DNA from: an uncultured Clostridia bacterium
GTDB taxonomy: Bacteria > Bacillota > Clostridia > TANB77 > CAG-465
Assembly: GCA_934162655.1 (NCBI GenBank)
Contig: CAKPJL010000002.1
Span: forward strand, 1-64,000
Length of the DNA stretch: 64,000 nucleotides
Direction: 5' to 3'
Of the stretch, positions 1 through 8,999 are shown piece after piece (position 1 is the first letter of the stretch; each line of letters starts with the position of its first letter). Under the pieces are notes generated by a model, which was not told the origin of the DNA, made no database searches, and saw only the letters and a list, made by a program, of their open reading frames with translations. The position numbers and the translations under genes were made by a program.

Positions 1-618
1 CCAGATGTTTATGTATCAGATGAGGTAATATCTAAATGTACTAAAAGGTTATTTAAGCAAGAAGATTTGGCTATTGTAGCTCCAAGGATGCATTTTGCAG
101 ATAAAGAGGCTAGAAGATCTGCTTGGAAGATAAGAAGTAAAGTTTGCGATATAGCAAACTCTACAAGAATTACTGAATTCTTACTTTTTCCTTTTTTTAA
201 AATGGGAGAATACAGTAAAAAAGACTTTAAAGAAAATGAATTGTATGTTGATGTAATTGCTGGTTCATTTTTTATAATAAAATCAAAAGTAATGCAAGAA
301 ATATCATATTTTGATGAAAATGTATTTTTATTTTATGAAGAAGATATACTTGCATCGAAATTAAAGAAAAAAGGATATAAGACACTTAGCATTAATAATT
401 TAGAGTTTATTCACTATGATAGTAAGACTATTGGAAAGCTAATGAATTTATTTAAAAAACAAAAGATACTCTTTGATAGTAGGAAGTATTATCATAAGGT
501 CTATGGTGGTGCAAATAAGTTTGTAATTGGGATATTTTCTATTCTATTTTATGTAAGGAAATTTGAACTTTTATTTGAGGTCCCAATAAGAAAATTAGTA
601 AGTAAATGTTCGAGGTAG
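1..618 (+). CDS. Glycosyltransferase family 2 protein, C-terminal part (5' end outside window)
   Basis: The reading frame is open from base 1 to the TAG at 616-618, so the start lies upstream of the window. A TTG at 67 is internal and has no ribosome binding site. The visible ~205 residues begin with a PDVY stretch, as in the middle of rhamnosyltransferase-like GT2 enzymes. They continue with AGSFFIIK and FDENVFLFYEED, which match the late GT-A motifs: an acceptor-site loop and an acidic EED expected to hold the catalytic base. Family members transfer a nucleotide-activated sugar to a cell-surface glycan at the inner membrane face. The polysaccharide deacetylase and galE that follow fit a surface-polysaccharide role. 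The donor and acceptor cannot be told from what is visible. Confidence 0.8.
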   Translation, partial: PDVYVSDEVISKCTKRLFKQEDLAIVAPRMHFADKEARRSAWKIRSKVCDIANSTRITEFLLFPFFKMGEYSKKDFKENELYVDVIAGSFFIIKSKVMQEISYFDENVFLFYEEDILASKLKKKGYKTLSINNLEFIHYDSKTIGKLMNLFKKQKILFDSRKYYHKVYGGANKFVIGIFSILFYVRKFELLFEVPIRKLVSKCSR

Positions 619-625
619 ATTATAT

Positions 626-1501
626 ATGAAAAATAAAAAGGTAATTATTATAATATCAATTATAATATTAGTTATAATAGTTGGATTAGCTATGTTAATA
701 TTTACTAGAAAATTTGATAAAATAGCAGATATGAATAGTCTAAAAGATGTAGATAGTGATAAAAAACAAATTGATATATATGAGTCATACAATTATTCTA
801 AAGCTCCGAGTTCTTATAATAGTGGAGTGCCAATTTTTATGTATCACTATGTCAGAGATGATACTGGCGATTATGAATATAAAGAAAATATGGTAAAAGT
901 ATCAACTATGGAAGAGCATTTAAAATATATAGCAGATAATGGTTATGAGTCTATTTTTATGGACGATTTAGAATCTTTGTATAGATTTAGAAAAACTGTT
1001 GCAATAAATTATGATGATGGCTTTATATGTGTGTATCTATATGCTTTTCCGTTATTAAAAAAATATAATGTAAAAGCAACTATATTTGTCATTAAAGATA
1101 TGATTGGAACACCAGGGTATTGTACACTTGAGCAACTTCATGAAATGTATGATAGCGGTCTTGTTGATATACAAATTCATACTGTAACTCATCCAAGACT
1201 TGCAACACTAAACTATGATAATATAAAGTATGAAATCTCAGAGTGTAAGAATTTTATTGAAAAAGAATTTAACAAAGAGGCTAAAATATTATGCTATCCT
1301 TACGGTTCATATAATAATTTAGTTATAAATGTTGCAAAAGAACTCGGATGTAGTTATGGACTTGCGATGACCGGTGGAATGTATTACACAACTAAGACAA
1401 AGAATAATTATATGATACCACGTATATATGCATATAGGACGATGCCTATTGAAGAATATATATCTTATTTGAAAAAATCATATGTTAATGTGGTTTGGTA
1501 A
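626..1501 (+). CDS. Membrane-anchored polysaccharide deacetylase (NodB/CE4 family)
   Basis: This 291-residue protein starts with one hydrophobic helix (about residues 5-27), a signal anchor that places the catalytic domain outside the membrane. NodB-homology motifs are visible: NYDDGF near residue 127 (base and metal Asp pair), HTVTHPRL near 184 (the two metal-binding His) and CYPYGS near 222. Family members remove N- or O-acetyl groups from peptidoglycan, chitin-like or exopolysaccharide chains using a divalent metal. Its Shine-Dalgarno (GAGGT at 612-616) lies within the end of the upstream glycosyltransferase gene, so the two are co-transcribed. Motif 1 reads N-Y rather than the usual T-F before DDG, but the metal ligands remain. 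The substrate is not known. Confidence 0.9.
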   Translation: MKNKKVIIIISIIILVIIVGLAMLIFTRKFDKIADMNSLKDVDSDKKQIDIYESYNYSKAPSSYNSGVPIFMYHYVRDDTGDYEYKENMVKVSTMEEHLKYIADNGYESIFMDDLESLYRFRKTVAINYDDGFICVYLYAFPLLKKYNVKATIFVIKDMIGTPGYCTLEQLHEMYDSGLVDIQIHTVTHPRLATLNYDNIKYEISECKNFIEKEFNKEAKILCYPYGSYNNLVINVAKELGCSYGLAMTGGMYYTTKTKNNYMIPRIYAYRTMPIEEYISYLKKSYVNVVW

Positions 1502-1517
1502 TAAATTAGGGGGAAAT

Positions 1518-2522
1518 ATGAAAAAAATATTAGTGACTGGTGGGGCAGGATACATTGGCTCCCACACATGTGTTGAACTTTTAAATGCGGGATATGAAAT
1601 AATAGTTATAGATAACTTTTCAAATAGTAAAAAAGATGTATTAGATAAGGTAAGAAAGATAACAAAAAAAGACTTTGAATTTTATGAGTGTGACTACACT
1701 TCAAAAGAAGAATTGGAAGAAATATTTAGTAAAAATGATATAGGTACTGTTATAAATTTTGCAGGATATAAAGCAGTAGGTGAGTCAGTTGCAAAGCCAA
1801 TTGAATATTATACAAATAATGTATATGGTGCATTAAATTTGTTAGAGGTAATGAAAAAGTATAATGTTAAAAACTTTGTATTTTCATCGTCTGCAACAGT
1901 TTATGGAGATCCTAAAATAATTCCAATAACAGAGGATTGTCAAATTGGTGGAACTACAAATCCATATGGAACTTCTAAATACATGATAGAATTGATATTA
2001 AACGATTTATATAAATCAGATCCTACATGGAATATTGTAATCCTTAGATATTTTAACCCTATCGGTGCACACAAATCAGGACTTATCGGTGAAGAACCTC
2101 AAGGAATCCCAAATAATTTATTACCTTATATTACAAGAGTAGCAAACGGTACCTTAAAAGAATTATCAGTATTTGGAAATGATTACAACACAAAAGATGG
2201 GACTGGTGTAAGAGATTATATACACGTTGTAGATCTAGCAATAGGTCATGTAAAGGCAATAGAAAAAATAGAAAAAGATGAAAAAAAATTAAGTATTTAT
2301 AATTTAGGGACAGGCAAAGGATATAGTGTACTTGATATTGTAAGAACATTTGAGAAAGTAAATGGAGTAGCAATTCCATATAAAATAGTTGCAAGGCGAC
2401 CAGGTGATATTGCCGTTTGTTATGCGGATCCAAAGAAAGCAAAAGAAGAAATTGGATTTGTGGCTAAATATAGTTTAGATGACATGGTCTATGATGCATG
2501 GAATTATCAAAAGAATAATTAA
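1518..2522 (+). CDS. galE: UDP-glucose 4-epimerase GalE
   Basis: The 334-residue protein interconverts UDP-glucose and UDP-galactose, supplying galactose for surface glycans. The N-terminus shows the NAD-binding Rossmann motif GGAGYIGS (about residues 8-15). The catalytic Y-x-x-x-K appears as YGTSK near residue 150, preceded by the SSSATVYG segment that carries the catalytic Ser/Thr. The length is normal for extended SDR epimerases. I chose the ATG at 1518 over an in-frame ATG at 1482 because AGGGGGA at 1508-1514 is ideally spaced from it and the Rossmann strand starts right after it. The gene follows the deacetylase by 16 bases and ends at a strong terminator, so it is the last gene of this surface-polysaccharide operon. 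Confidence 0.95.
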   Translation: MKKILVTGGAGYIGSHTCVELLNAGYEIIVIDNFSNSKKDVLDKVRKITKKDFEFYECDYTSKEELEEIFSKNDIGTVINFAGYKAVGESVAKPIEYYTNNVYGALNLLEVMKKYNVKNFVFSSSATVYGDPKIIPITEDCQIGGTTNPYGTSKYMIELILNDLYKSDPTWNIVILRYFNPIGAHKSGLIGEEPQGIPNNLLPYITRVANGTLKELSVFGNDYNTKDGTGVRDYIHVVDLAIGHVKAIEKIEKDEKKLSIYNLGTGKGYSVLDIVRTFEKVNGVAIPYKIVARRPGDIAVCYADPKKAKEEIGFVAKYSLDDMVYDAWNYQKNN

Positions 2523-2548
2523 AAGAGCTAAGTAATAGCTCTTTTTTT
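2521..2548 (+). terminator. Intrinsic terminator after galE
   Basis: A 7-bp stem AGAGCTA (2524-2530) pairs with TAGCTCT (2536-2542) around a 5-base loop, extended by AAA/TTT and followed by a T run. It closes the surface-polysaccharide operon. Confidence 0.85.
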
Positions 2549-2556
2549 AATAAATG

Positions 2557-2585
2557 TTGATTTTTTATGTAAAGTGTGCTATAAT
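2557..2585 (+). promoter_or_regulatory. Sigma-A type promoter for the 391-residue orphan
   Basis: TTGATT (2557-2562) and TATAAT (2580-2585) are 17 bases apart, with TGC directly before the -10 (extended -10). It lies between the galE terminator and the orphan gene. Confidence 0.8.
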
Positions 2586-2628
2586 TATAAATGTAGGTAA
2601 AAAATTAATTTCATAGGAGGTAATTACC

Positions 2629-3804
2629 ATGAAAGGAAGCTTAGTTTTTATTATTGAGGAGGAAGCTAAGATAAAATCCGAGATCGACGGTATCCGGAAC
2701 CGCATTACTTCACTGGCAGCAGAGGAGGCAGCAATAAAAGCGGTCGCTACCGGAAACGAGCAGGAGGTATCCGAAGAACTTACGGCTATGAGGCAGGAAC
2801 TGGCTAAGTGGAGTGAGATCGAGTCCATCTCTTCAACTGAGACTTCTCTTAAAAATGTAAGGGGAGAAATAAAAAAAAGAAAGGATAAGATATCATTTCT
2901 TGAAAGCCAGTCGAAGTCTTTTGCAAGACTTACTGAAATAGAAGAAGAGAGGAAAAAACTCGTGATAAAGTATCACTCTCTTGCCGAAAGTTTTACTAAT
3001 GTATGCTTTGCTGCAAAGGAAGCTTACGAGTTAAACCGTAAGGAAAATGAAGAGCTTGCACGAATAATCGAGAGCGAACTCAAAGAAATACAGGTGTCTA
3101 CAAATTCTGCACCTACTGGGACACAGATATCACCTATCTTCCACGAAACAACTGATGAAATCACTGATGATAGTTCAAGTCAGACAGAAAGTACAGCAAA
3201 AGATAATGAAAATACTTCTGTACCTACGTCATCAGAAGAACAGGAAAACAGAGGCGATGTGCCAGTTGAGACGGCTGTTGTTGAAGAGGTGGCAAGAAGT
3301 AGTGCTGTTCGCACTCCCCTTGATGTAATCTACGATTACATGGCAGACTTTGATAAGCTTTACAAGAAGGCCACTGGAATATCTGAAACTGTTGACGAAT
3401 ACGAAGCTGGTTATCGGTTCTTATTTGCAAGAGTTTTGATAAACAGAGATGATGCAAAGCTGTTTAAGGAAGCAGCTATATCAGAAGAGCCGTTTATGGG
3501 GTTAACTCCAAATGAAAGAAAAACTTTGCTCTGGGCACTTCCAAAAGAGTTTTTAAAGCGTGCAGGGCTTTATGACATTATCGATGCAAGAGCAAATGGC
3601 AGCAAAGATTATACCAAGGATTCGTTAAACAAGTTTAGGCCGAAGTTTACTTTTTCCTTTGTTGCAGACCTTATGTGTGTTGTAAACACGGGAATTGAGG
3701 AAGATATTTTAAGCTTCTTCAATGAAAATACGGATTCTTATGAGAAGGCTAAGAAGTTTGGCTTCCCGAAGCCTGTTGAAAAGGCACTTCCCAAGGTAAG
3801 TTAA
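2629..3804 (+). CDS. Unrecognised coiled-coil protein with GC-richer codon use
   Basis: I do not recognise this 391-residue protein. Residues ~1-150 are heptad-like, rich in E, K, R and A, and predict a long coiled coil. Residues ~150-215 form a Ser/Thr/Glu/Pro-rich linker (TSTNSAP-type composition). Residues ~225-391 form a compact, mostly helical C-terminal domain starting VRTPLDVIYDY. There is no signal peptide or membrane segment, so it should be cytoplasmic. The start has a textbook AGGAGG (2615-2620), and the gene has its own promoter and terminator, so it is a monocistronic unit. Codon use clearly differs from the neighbours: ATC, CGG, CTC, ACC and GAG are frequent where the rest of the window prefers A/T-ending codons. 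This suggests horizontal acquisition (inference). The modular layout resembles a scaffold or phage/plasmid accessory protein, but no function can be assigned. Confidence 0.85.
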   Translation: MKGSLVFIIEEEAKIKSEIDGIRNRITSLAAEEAAIKAVATGNEQEVSEELTAMRQELAKWSEIESISSTETSLKNVRGEIKKRKDKISFLESQSKSFARLTEIEEERKKLVIKYHSLAESFTNVCFAAKEAYELNRKENEELARIIESELKEIQVSTNSAPTGTQISPIFHETTDEITDDSSSQTESTAKDNENTSVPTSSEEQENRGDVPVETAVVEEVARSSAVRTPLDVIYDYMADFDKLYKKATGISETVDEYEAGYRFLFARVLINRDDAKLFKEAAISEEPFMGLTPNERKTLLWALPKEFLKRAGLYDIIDARANGSKDYTKDSLNKFRPKFTFSFVADLMCVVNTGIEEDILSFFNENTDSYEKAKKFGFPKPVEKALPKVS

Positions 3805-3811
3805 GATTAAC

Positions 3812-3842
3812 AAAAAGATGCATAAAATTTATGCATCTTTTT
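3812..3842 (+). terminator. Intrinsic terminator after the coiled-coil orphan
   Basis: A perfect 12-bp stem (3812-3823 with 3831-3842, built around AGATGCAT/ATGCATCT) has an AT-rich 7-base loop and ends in a T run. Confidence 0.9.
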
Positions 3843-3887
3843 GTCATCTAATTTTAAAAAAAATCGTTTTAATAAAAGTGCATATAA

Positions 3888-3916
3888 TTTACATATATGA
3901 AATATTATGGTATAAT
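3888..3916 (+). promoter_or_regulatory. Promoter of the glycolipid operon
   Basis: TTTACA (3888-3893), a 17-base spacer, and TATAAT (3911-3916) preceded by TGG give an extended -10 promoter upstream of the glycosyltransferase at 3948. Confidence 0.8.
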
Positions 3917-3947
3917 ACTAAAAAGTGTTATTTGATTGGAGGATAAA

Positions 3948-5012
3948 ATGTCAAGAACGATAAATATGATGTCATCTGCTGACAAGGTAAAAGGTCAAGG
4001 GGTACTGTCTGCATATGAAGAGCAAGTAAGCCTTGTAAGAAAGAATTTAAAAGAATATAATGTGAAAGTAAATGAATTAAAATTTGCAGATATTATGCAT
4101 TATCATACAATTGATTTAGGGTATTTTTTATCTTTACCTTTTATAAAAATAACTTCAATTACTGTTGGTTATGTACATTTTTTACCTGAAACCTTAGAAA
4201 ATAGCATAAAATTGCCTAAACTTATAAAGAAAATGTTTTATAAATATGTTATAGATTTTTATAAAAGTATGGATTATTTAGTAACTGTAAATCCTTATTT
4301 TATAGATAGGTTAGAAAGTTATGGAATAGATAGGAAAAAAGTAACATATATTCCAAATTATGTATCAAGTAAAAATTTCTATAAGATGGATAAAAATAAG
4401 ATTTCAGACATTAAGAAAAAATATAATATACCAAAAGAAAAATTTGTTATTTTGTCGGTTGGACAGCTTCAAAAAAGAAAAGGTGTGTTTGATTTAATAG
4501 AGCTTGCAAAACAAATGCCTGACATTCAATTTGTTTGGGCAGGTGGTTTTTCATTTAAAAAAATATCAGATGGATATGAAGAACTAAAAAAAGTTGTAAA
4601 AAATCCTCCAAAGAATTTAAAATTTTTGGGAATTATTCCACGTGAAGAGATGAATGAGCTATATAACATAGCAGATGTTATGTTTTTACCATCATATGAG
4701 GAATTATTTCCAATGACAATTCTAGAAAGTGCAAACTGTAAGATTCCTATATTATTAAGAGATATTGAATTATATAAAGGTATACTTGATGGATACTATT
4801 TAAAAGGCAAAAACAATGATGATTTTAAAAGAGAAATATTAAAGTTAAAAAATGACTTGATGTATTATAATAAAGCATCACAGATGGCAGAAAAATGTAG
4901 TAAATTTTATAGTGAGCAAAATGTATCTTCAATGTGGAAATCATATTATAATAGAATTTATAAATTGGGTCAAAAGAAAAAAAGAAAGTGGAGAAGTGTA
5001 AATGAGTTATAA
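3948..5012 (+). CDS. GT4 glycosyltransferase, probable glycolipid (diacylglycerol) glycosyltransferase
   Basis: The 354-residue protein resembles the BgsA/LafB/CpoA group that adds a hexose to (glycosyl)diacylglycerol, making membrane glycolipids and lipoteichoic acid anchors. Typical signatures are the N-terminal SSADKVKGQG, HYHTIDLGYF, YVHFLPETLENSIK, VNPYFIDRL, WAGGFSFKKISDGYE, and an E-x7-E donor-site motif (YEELFPMTILE, near residue 250). There are no membrane helices; family members are peripheral on the inner leaflet. The start at 3948 is preferred because GGAGGA (3938-3943) precedes it; an upstream in-frame TTG overlaps that site. The next gene overlaps by 11 bases and encodes a flippase-like membrane protein, supporting a glycolipid role. 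Whether it adds the first or second sugar is not resolvable from sequence. Confidence 0.85.
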   Translation: MSRTINMMSSADKVKGQGVLSAYEEQVSLVRKNLKEYNVKVNELKFADIMHYHTIDLGYFLSLPFIKITSITVGYVHFLPETLENSIKLPKLIKKMFYKYVIDFYKSMDYLVTVNPYFIDRLESYGIDRKKVTYIPNYVSSKNFYKMDKNKISDIKKKYNIPKEKFVILSVGQLQKRKGVFDLIELAKQMPDIQFVWAGGFSFKKISDGYEELKKVVKNPPKNLKFLGIIPREEMNELYNIADVMFLPSYEELFPMTILESANCKIPILLRDIELYKGILDGYYLKGKNNDDFKREILKLKNDLMYYNKASQMAEKCSKFYSEQNVSSMWKSYYNRIYKLGQKKKRKWRSVNEL

Positions 5013-6045
5013 AACAAAAAATATTATAAATATTTCTGTTATAGCACTAATATTTATAGCAATGACTATATATATTTTCATGGTTGATGGTTTTGATAAC
5101 ATTATTTATGTATTAAAGACTGTAGATATAAAATGGGCATGTATAGGACTTTTATTAATTATTGCATATTGGTTGCTCGAATCTCTTAATCTTTTTATAA
5201 TTGAAAAAAAGGTGTATAAAAAACAAAACTTTTTTGATAGTGTTAAAGTGTCAATGATTGGTCAATTATTTAATTCTATAACCCCATTTTCATCTGGTGG
5301 TCAACCTATGCAAGCGGTTGCAATGAAATGCGAAGGCAAAAGTGTTAGTAAGTCCGCATCAATTTTGCTAGTTAAGTTCATAGTATATCAAGCTACACTT
5401 GTAATATTCACACTTGTGGTTATTATGTTTGAGTATTCTTATTTTAAAAATATGGTATCTGGTTTTGTCAAGCTTGCATTAATAGGATTTTTAGTAAATT
5501 TAGCAGTAATTGTTGTTTTAATTCTAATTGGAGCAAAAAAGCAAATAGTTATTAATTTTTTGAGTTTTATTTACAAAATACTTTCTAAGTTTAAAATGCT
5601 AAAGAATACGGAAGAAAAAATAGATAAGTTAAAAGACAGCGTAGATTCTTTTCATAAAGAATTTAAAATGATAAAGACAGAAAAAGTAACGGTTTTAAAA
5701 TTAATAATTCTTACTTTTATACAATTGGTTATATTTTTTAGTATTACATATGCAGTATATAAGATGTTTGGTCAAAGTGGTACTTCAATAGTAAAAATAA
5801 TATCAGCTCAGGCTTTCTTATCACTTGTTATGGCATTTGTACCTGTTCCTGGAGCAGGAATTGCAGCAGAGGGTGGATTCTACCTTTTATTTAACACCTT
5901 TTTTTCTAAAGAAAATATTAATATGGCAATTCTTTTTTGGAGACTATATACATTTTATCTACCGATAATTGTTGGCGGCATATTTATGATAAAAATGAAT
6001 AAAGAGGAAAATTTAATAGAGGAGGTAGAAAATAAAAATGCATAA
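5002..6045 (+). CDS. LPG-synthase TM-region / flippase-like integral membrane protein (UPF0104)
   Basis: This 347-residue protein has about eight hydrophobic helices. It carries the family hallmark NSITPFSSGGQPMQA near residues 90-105 and a late PVPGAGIAAEGGFY segment. These are seen in the membrane part of lysylphosphatidylglycerol synthase and in stand-alone UPF0104/AglD-like proteins. There is no MprF-type cytosolic aminoacyl-transferase domain, so it is the membrane half only. Such proteins are thought to move or present lipid-linked intermediates; the exact activity is not established. It overlaps the upstream glycolipid glycosyltransferase by 11 bases and the downstream SDR gene by 8, indicating tight translational coupling and a shared pathway. 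Confidence 0.85.
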   Translation: MSYKTKNIINISVIALIFIAMTIYIFMVDGFDNIIYVLKTVDIKWACIGLLLIIAYWLLESLNLFIIEKKVYKKQNFFDSVKVSMIGQLFNSITPFSSGGQPMQAVAMKCEGKSVSKSASILLVKFIVYQATLVIFTLVVIMFEYSYFKNMVSGFVKLALIGFLVNLAVIVVLILIGAKKQIVINFLSFIYKILSKFKMLKNTEEKIDKLKDSVDSFHKEFKMIKTEKVTVLKLIILTFIQLVIFFSITYAVYKMFGQSGTSIVKIISAQAFLSLVMAFVPVPGAGIAAEGGFYLLFNTFFSKENINMAILFWRLYTFYLPIIVGGIFMIKMNKEENLIEEVENKNA

Positions 6046-6784
6046 TAAATCTGTTTTAGTGACTGGTGGTGCCAAAGGAATAGGTAGCTTTATTGTAAAA
6101 AAATTTGCAGATATGGGCTATAATGTTTTAATAAATTATAATAAATCAGAAAATGAGGCAACTAATCTAAAAAATTTTCTTAACCAGAAATATCCTAACA
6201 TATTAATAGATATATATAAGGCAGATGTCTCAAAAAGGGATGAAGTAAATTCTATGGTAGATTTTATGCTAAATAAGTTTGGAAGAATAGACACTGTTGT
6301 AAATAACTCAGGTGTTGCTAAAAGCGAAATATTTAATGATATAAAGGTAGAAGAACTTAAAGAAATGTTTGATATAAATATAATTGGTACTTTTAATGTA
6401 ACACAAGAGGTGCTAAATAAATATATGATTAGTAAAAAATGTGGTAGCATTATAAATATTTCATCTATTTGGGGAATAACAGGTGCCTCTATGGAAGTTG
6501 CATATTCAACGGCCAAAGCAGGTATTATAGGAATGTCAAAAGCACTTGCAAAGGAACTTGGACCTTCAAATATTAGAGTAAATGTTATTGCACCTGGATG
6601 GATTAACACTGATATGACAAAAGATTATACTGATGAAGAAAAAGAAATGTTTATTTCGGAAATTCCACTTGGAAGACTTGGTGAAGGTAATGATATCGCA
6701 GGACTTTGCTATTTTCTAGCAAGTGATGAATCAAGTTATATTACCGGACAAGTTATATCCCCAAATGGTGGGTATTTAGTATAG
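6038..6784 (+). CDS. SDR family oxidoreductase (FabG-like)
   Basis: This 248-residue classical short-chain dehydrogenase has the NAD(P)-binding TGGAKGIG motif at residues ~8-15, NNSG near 89, a catalytic Ser in ISSIWG near 141 and YSTAK near 155. It ends with a GQVISPNGG segment typical of FabG-like enzymes. It probably reduces a 3-oxoacyl or similar carbonyl with NAD(P)H. It is the last gene of the three-gene operon with the glycolipid glycosyltransferase and flippase-like protein, so a role in lipid or glycolipid precursor supply is plausible (inference). It is not in a fatty-acid synthesis cluster, so I do not call it fabG. GAGGAGG precedes the start. Confidence 0.85.
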   Translation: MHNKSVLVTGGAKGIGSFIVKKFADMGYNVLINYNKSENEATNLKNFLNQKYPNILIDIYKADVSKRDEVNSMVDFMLNKFGRIDTVVNNSGVAKSEIFNDIKVEELKEMFDINIIGTFNVTQEVLNKYMISKKCGSIINISSIWGITGASMEVAYSTAKAGIIGMSKALAKELGPSNIRVNVIAPGWINTDMTKDYTDEEKEMFISEIPLGRLGEGNDIAGLCYFLASDESSYITGQVISPNGGYLV

Positions 6785-6788
6785 GGTA

Positions 6789-6817
6789 TTGACATAAAAA
6801 ATTATTTGTTATAAAAT
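6789..6817 (+). promoter_or_regulatory. Promoter of the 706-residue coiled-coil gene
   Basis: A consensus TTGACA (6789-6794), 17-base spacer and TAAAAT (6812-6817) lie directly after the SDR stop codon. Confidence 0.7.
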
Positions 6818-6844
6818 TATTTTATAAGAAAGTGAGGGCTTATT

Positions 6845-8965
6845 ATGACACTTGATAATTTATACGACTTAAATGAAAACGATATAAAAAAGCTTGTTAT
6901 ATTTGATGTTAACAAATTTAAAGAGTTAGAAAAGGAACAAGAACAAAATTTTGAGGAACTAAAAAAACAAGAACAATATGAAAAAAATAGTGATAAATTG
7001 AATAAAACAATGGTTTCTAGAATGAATAGCATACAAAACACAATAATGAATATATCAAAAAAACAAGAAGAATTAAAAAATAAGATCGATATGTTGCGTG
7101 AAGATTATGAAAAATTTACTAGTTTTAATGAGAAAATTGAAGATTACTTATCTACTTTATACGAGTTAAAGCAAAAAAAAGAAAGTTTAGATAAAGATAG
7201 TTCTGAGGTTAATGAGATAGAAAAACAAGAAGAAGAATTAAATACAAGTTTATCTTCTAATCAAAGACAATTAAAAATATTAGTAGCAAATTTTGTAGAG
7301 CTAAATAAAGACGAAATGAATGAACTCTTAGAAAAAGAAGCAAAAGATGAGAAAGAACAAAATGAAGTAAAAGAGGAAACAAAAGAAGAAGAGAAGGAAG
7401 AAACTAAAGACGAAGAAAAAAATAAAAAAGATAATGTTGTATTAGAAATAAAAGAATTTAGCATGCCTAAATATAATTATGATGATCTAATGTCTATTTA
7501 CGAAGAAAATATGAAAAACTTACTTATGAAGCAAGATGATATAATATCATCCATAAATGAAATAGATGAGTATATAGATAACTACGATGAAAACGCAGAA
7601 GATGATGATGAGTTAGAAGAGAAAAAAGAAGAAAAAGAAAGTTTAGAAGAAGAACAAGATAATATATCACAATTAATTAAGAGCTTAGAATTAATAAAAA
7701 CAAGTATATTAGAAATTAAGGAAAAACAAGAACAAATTGAAGATTTAAATACTAGTATATCGGATATTTTAAAAAAAATAGAAGAACAAAGAAAGATAAT
7801 TGATGATGAGAGTATAGAAGATACAGATGATGGCAAAATTGAAGCTTTAAAAGAATTTAATAAACTTATAAAGGAAAAGAATGAATTAGTTAAATCTAAA
7901 AACTCATTAATAAAACAAATTAATAGTATTGGAAAAGATATTGATGAAGATTTCAAAAATAAACTTGAGAAAACGAAAAATGCAAAAAAAGTAAAACGTA
8001 ATAATTTTTCAAGAAACAAATTTTCTTATGAGCCAGCTAATTATAGTTATTATGTTCCTAATGCGGCAACTAATACTCCATCACAAGAGGTAGGAGAGGC
8101 ACAGCCAACTCAAGAAAGAATTTTTACTGATGAAGAAAGAGAAAAAGCAGATAACAATTCAAATAATTTACCGGTTAAAAGTAGTAAAGATATTATTTTG
8201 GATTTTATTTCTAAAATTCATAATAGTCAAGACAACGGAGAAGAATTCTTAAATAAGAATTTTAATGGAATAGTTACATCTTTGATATATGAACAAAATT
8301 TAAAAAATCTTACAAAACAGGATAGAAAAGACCTTGGAAACGCTTTAAATAAACATGAAGAAGAGGTATGTAATCAAATTGGAAAGCTGGATGCTTCAAA
8401 TGTTGACGCTGCAATGTATGAATTATTTTTAGATGATATGGATAGCTTTAGAATGTATAAAGATACGCAAGAAAATCTATTTAAGGGTTTATACTCATCT
8501 AACTTGGATAAAGAAATAAGTATTAAAGAAATTGGTGATATATCAAAATTAGATGAAAAATCAATTGAGTTTTTAAATACTTTATTTTCTACTTATTATA
8601 AAAAGTTAGAGAATGGTGATTTAAAAGAAGATAGTGATATATATAAATGTATTAATAGACTAATTGTTTCACCAGTTAAACTTTCAGTTATTAAAAAATA
8701 TAATAAAAATATCCAAAGTAGATTTTCATATATGTTATCAAAGATTAAGGTAAAGTTTATGCATAAAACATGTAATAAAGAAAGTTTAGAAGAAAATCTA
8801 AAAAATACTATATCTTATGGTGAAGAGTTAAAATCAAAGGGATCTAAAAATCAAAATGACAGTTTAGGAATTAAATCAATGGTAAATGATGAAAAAGATA
8901 TTGCAAAAGAAGGAAAGAATACTGTTACAAGAGAAACAAGATCAAATGATACATTAACTATATAA
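6845..8965 (+). CDS. Giant acidic coiled-coil protein of unknown function
   Basis: I do not recognise this 706-residue protein. Residues ~20-400 are almost entirely E, K, D, Q, N and L in heptad patterns, with very acidic patches (EETKEEEKEE near 180). This predicts an extended coiled-coil rod. A basic patch (KTKNAKKVKRNN near 385) is followed by a Tyr/Pro/Thr-rich linker, then a helical C-terminal domain from about 445 beginning SSKDIILDFISKIHN. There is no signal peptide, membrane helix or enzyme motif. It is monocistronic, with its own promoter and a bidirectional terminator. The plan (coiled coil, Ser/Pro linker, helical C-domain) parallels the 391-residue orphan at 2629, but I see no clear residue similarity between them. 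A cytoskeletal or scaffold role would be speculation. Confidence 0.85.
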   Translation: MTLDNLYDLNENDIKKLVIFDVNKFKELEKEQEQNFEELKKQEQYEKNSDKLNKTMVSRMNSIQNTIMNISKKQEELKNKIDMLREDYEKFTSFNEKIEDYLSTLYELKQKKESLDKDSSEVNEIEKQEEELNTSLSSNQRQLKILVANFVELNKDEMNELLEKEAKDEKEQNEVKEETKEEEKEETKDEEKNKKDNVVLEIKEFSMPKYNYDDLMSIYEENMKNLLMKQDDIISSINEIDEYIDNYDENAEDDDELEEKKEEKESLEEEQDNISQLIKSLELIKTSILEIKEKQEQIEDLNTSISDILKKIEEQRKIIDDESIEDTDDGKIEALKEFNKLIKEKNELVKSKNSLIKQINSIGKDIDEDFKNKLEKTKNAKKVKRNNFSRNKFSYEPANYSYYVPNAATNTPSQEVGEAQPTQERIFTDEEREKADNNSNNLPVKSSKDIILDFISKIHNSQDNGEEFLNKNFNGIVTSLIYEQNLKNLTKQDRKDLGNALNKHEEEVCNQIGKLDASNVDAAMYELFLDDMDSFRMYKDTQENLFKGLYSSNLDKEISIKEIGDISKLDEKSIEFLNTLFSTYYKKLENGDLKEDSDIYKCINRLIVSPVKLSVIKKYNKNIQSRFSYMLSKIKVKFMHKTCNKESLEENLKNTISYGEELKSKGSKNQNDSLGIKSMVNDEKDIAKEGKNTVTRETRSNDTLTI

Positions 8966-8999
8966 AAAAGTTGAGAAATTAATTTCTCAGCTTTTTTTT
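8965..8999. terminator. Bidirectional terminator between convergent genes
   Basis: A stem built on TTGAGAAATT/AATTTCTCAG (one G-U pair) is flanked by A-run and T-run on both sides. It serves the 706-residue gene (+) and the 72-residue gene (-). Confidence 0.8.

Noticed and set aside
2131..2442. Reverse-strand open frame inside galE
   Set aside because: Leu/His/Gln-rich antisense translation without a start signal; galE on the forward strand is certain.
7582..8019. Long Ser/Phe/Leu-rich open frames on the reverse strand inside the coiled-coil gene (similar ones at 13935-14324 and 42695-42967)
   Set aside because: They are antisense shadows of Glu/Lys-rich coding sequence, lack ribosome binding sites and have low-complexity translations.
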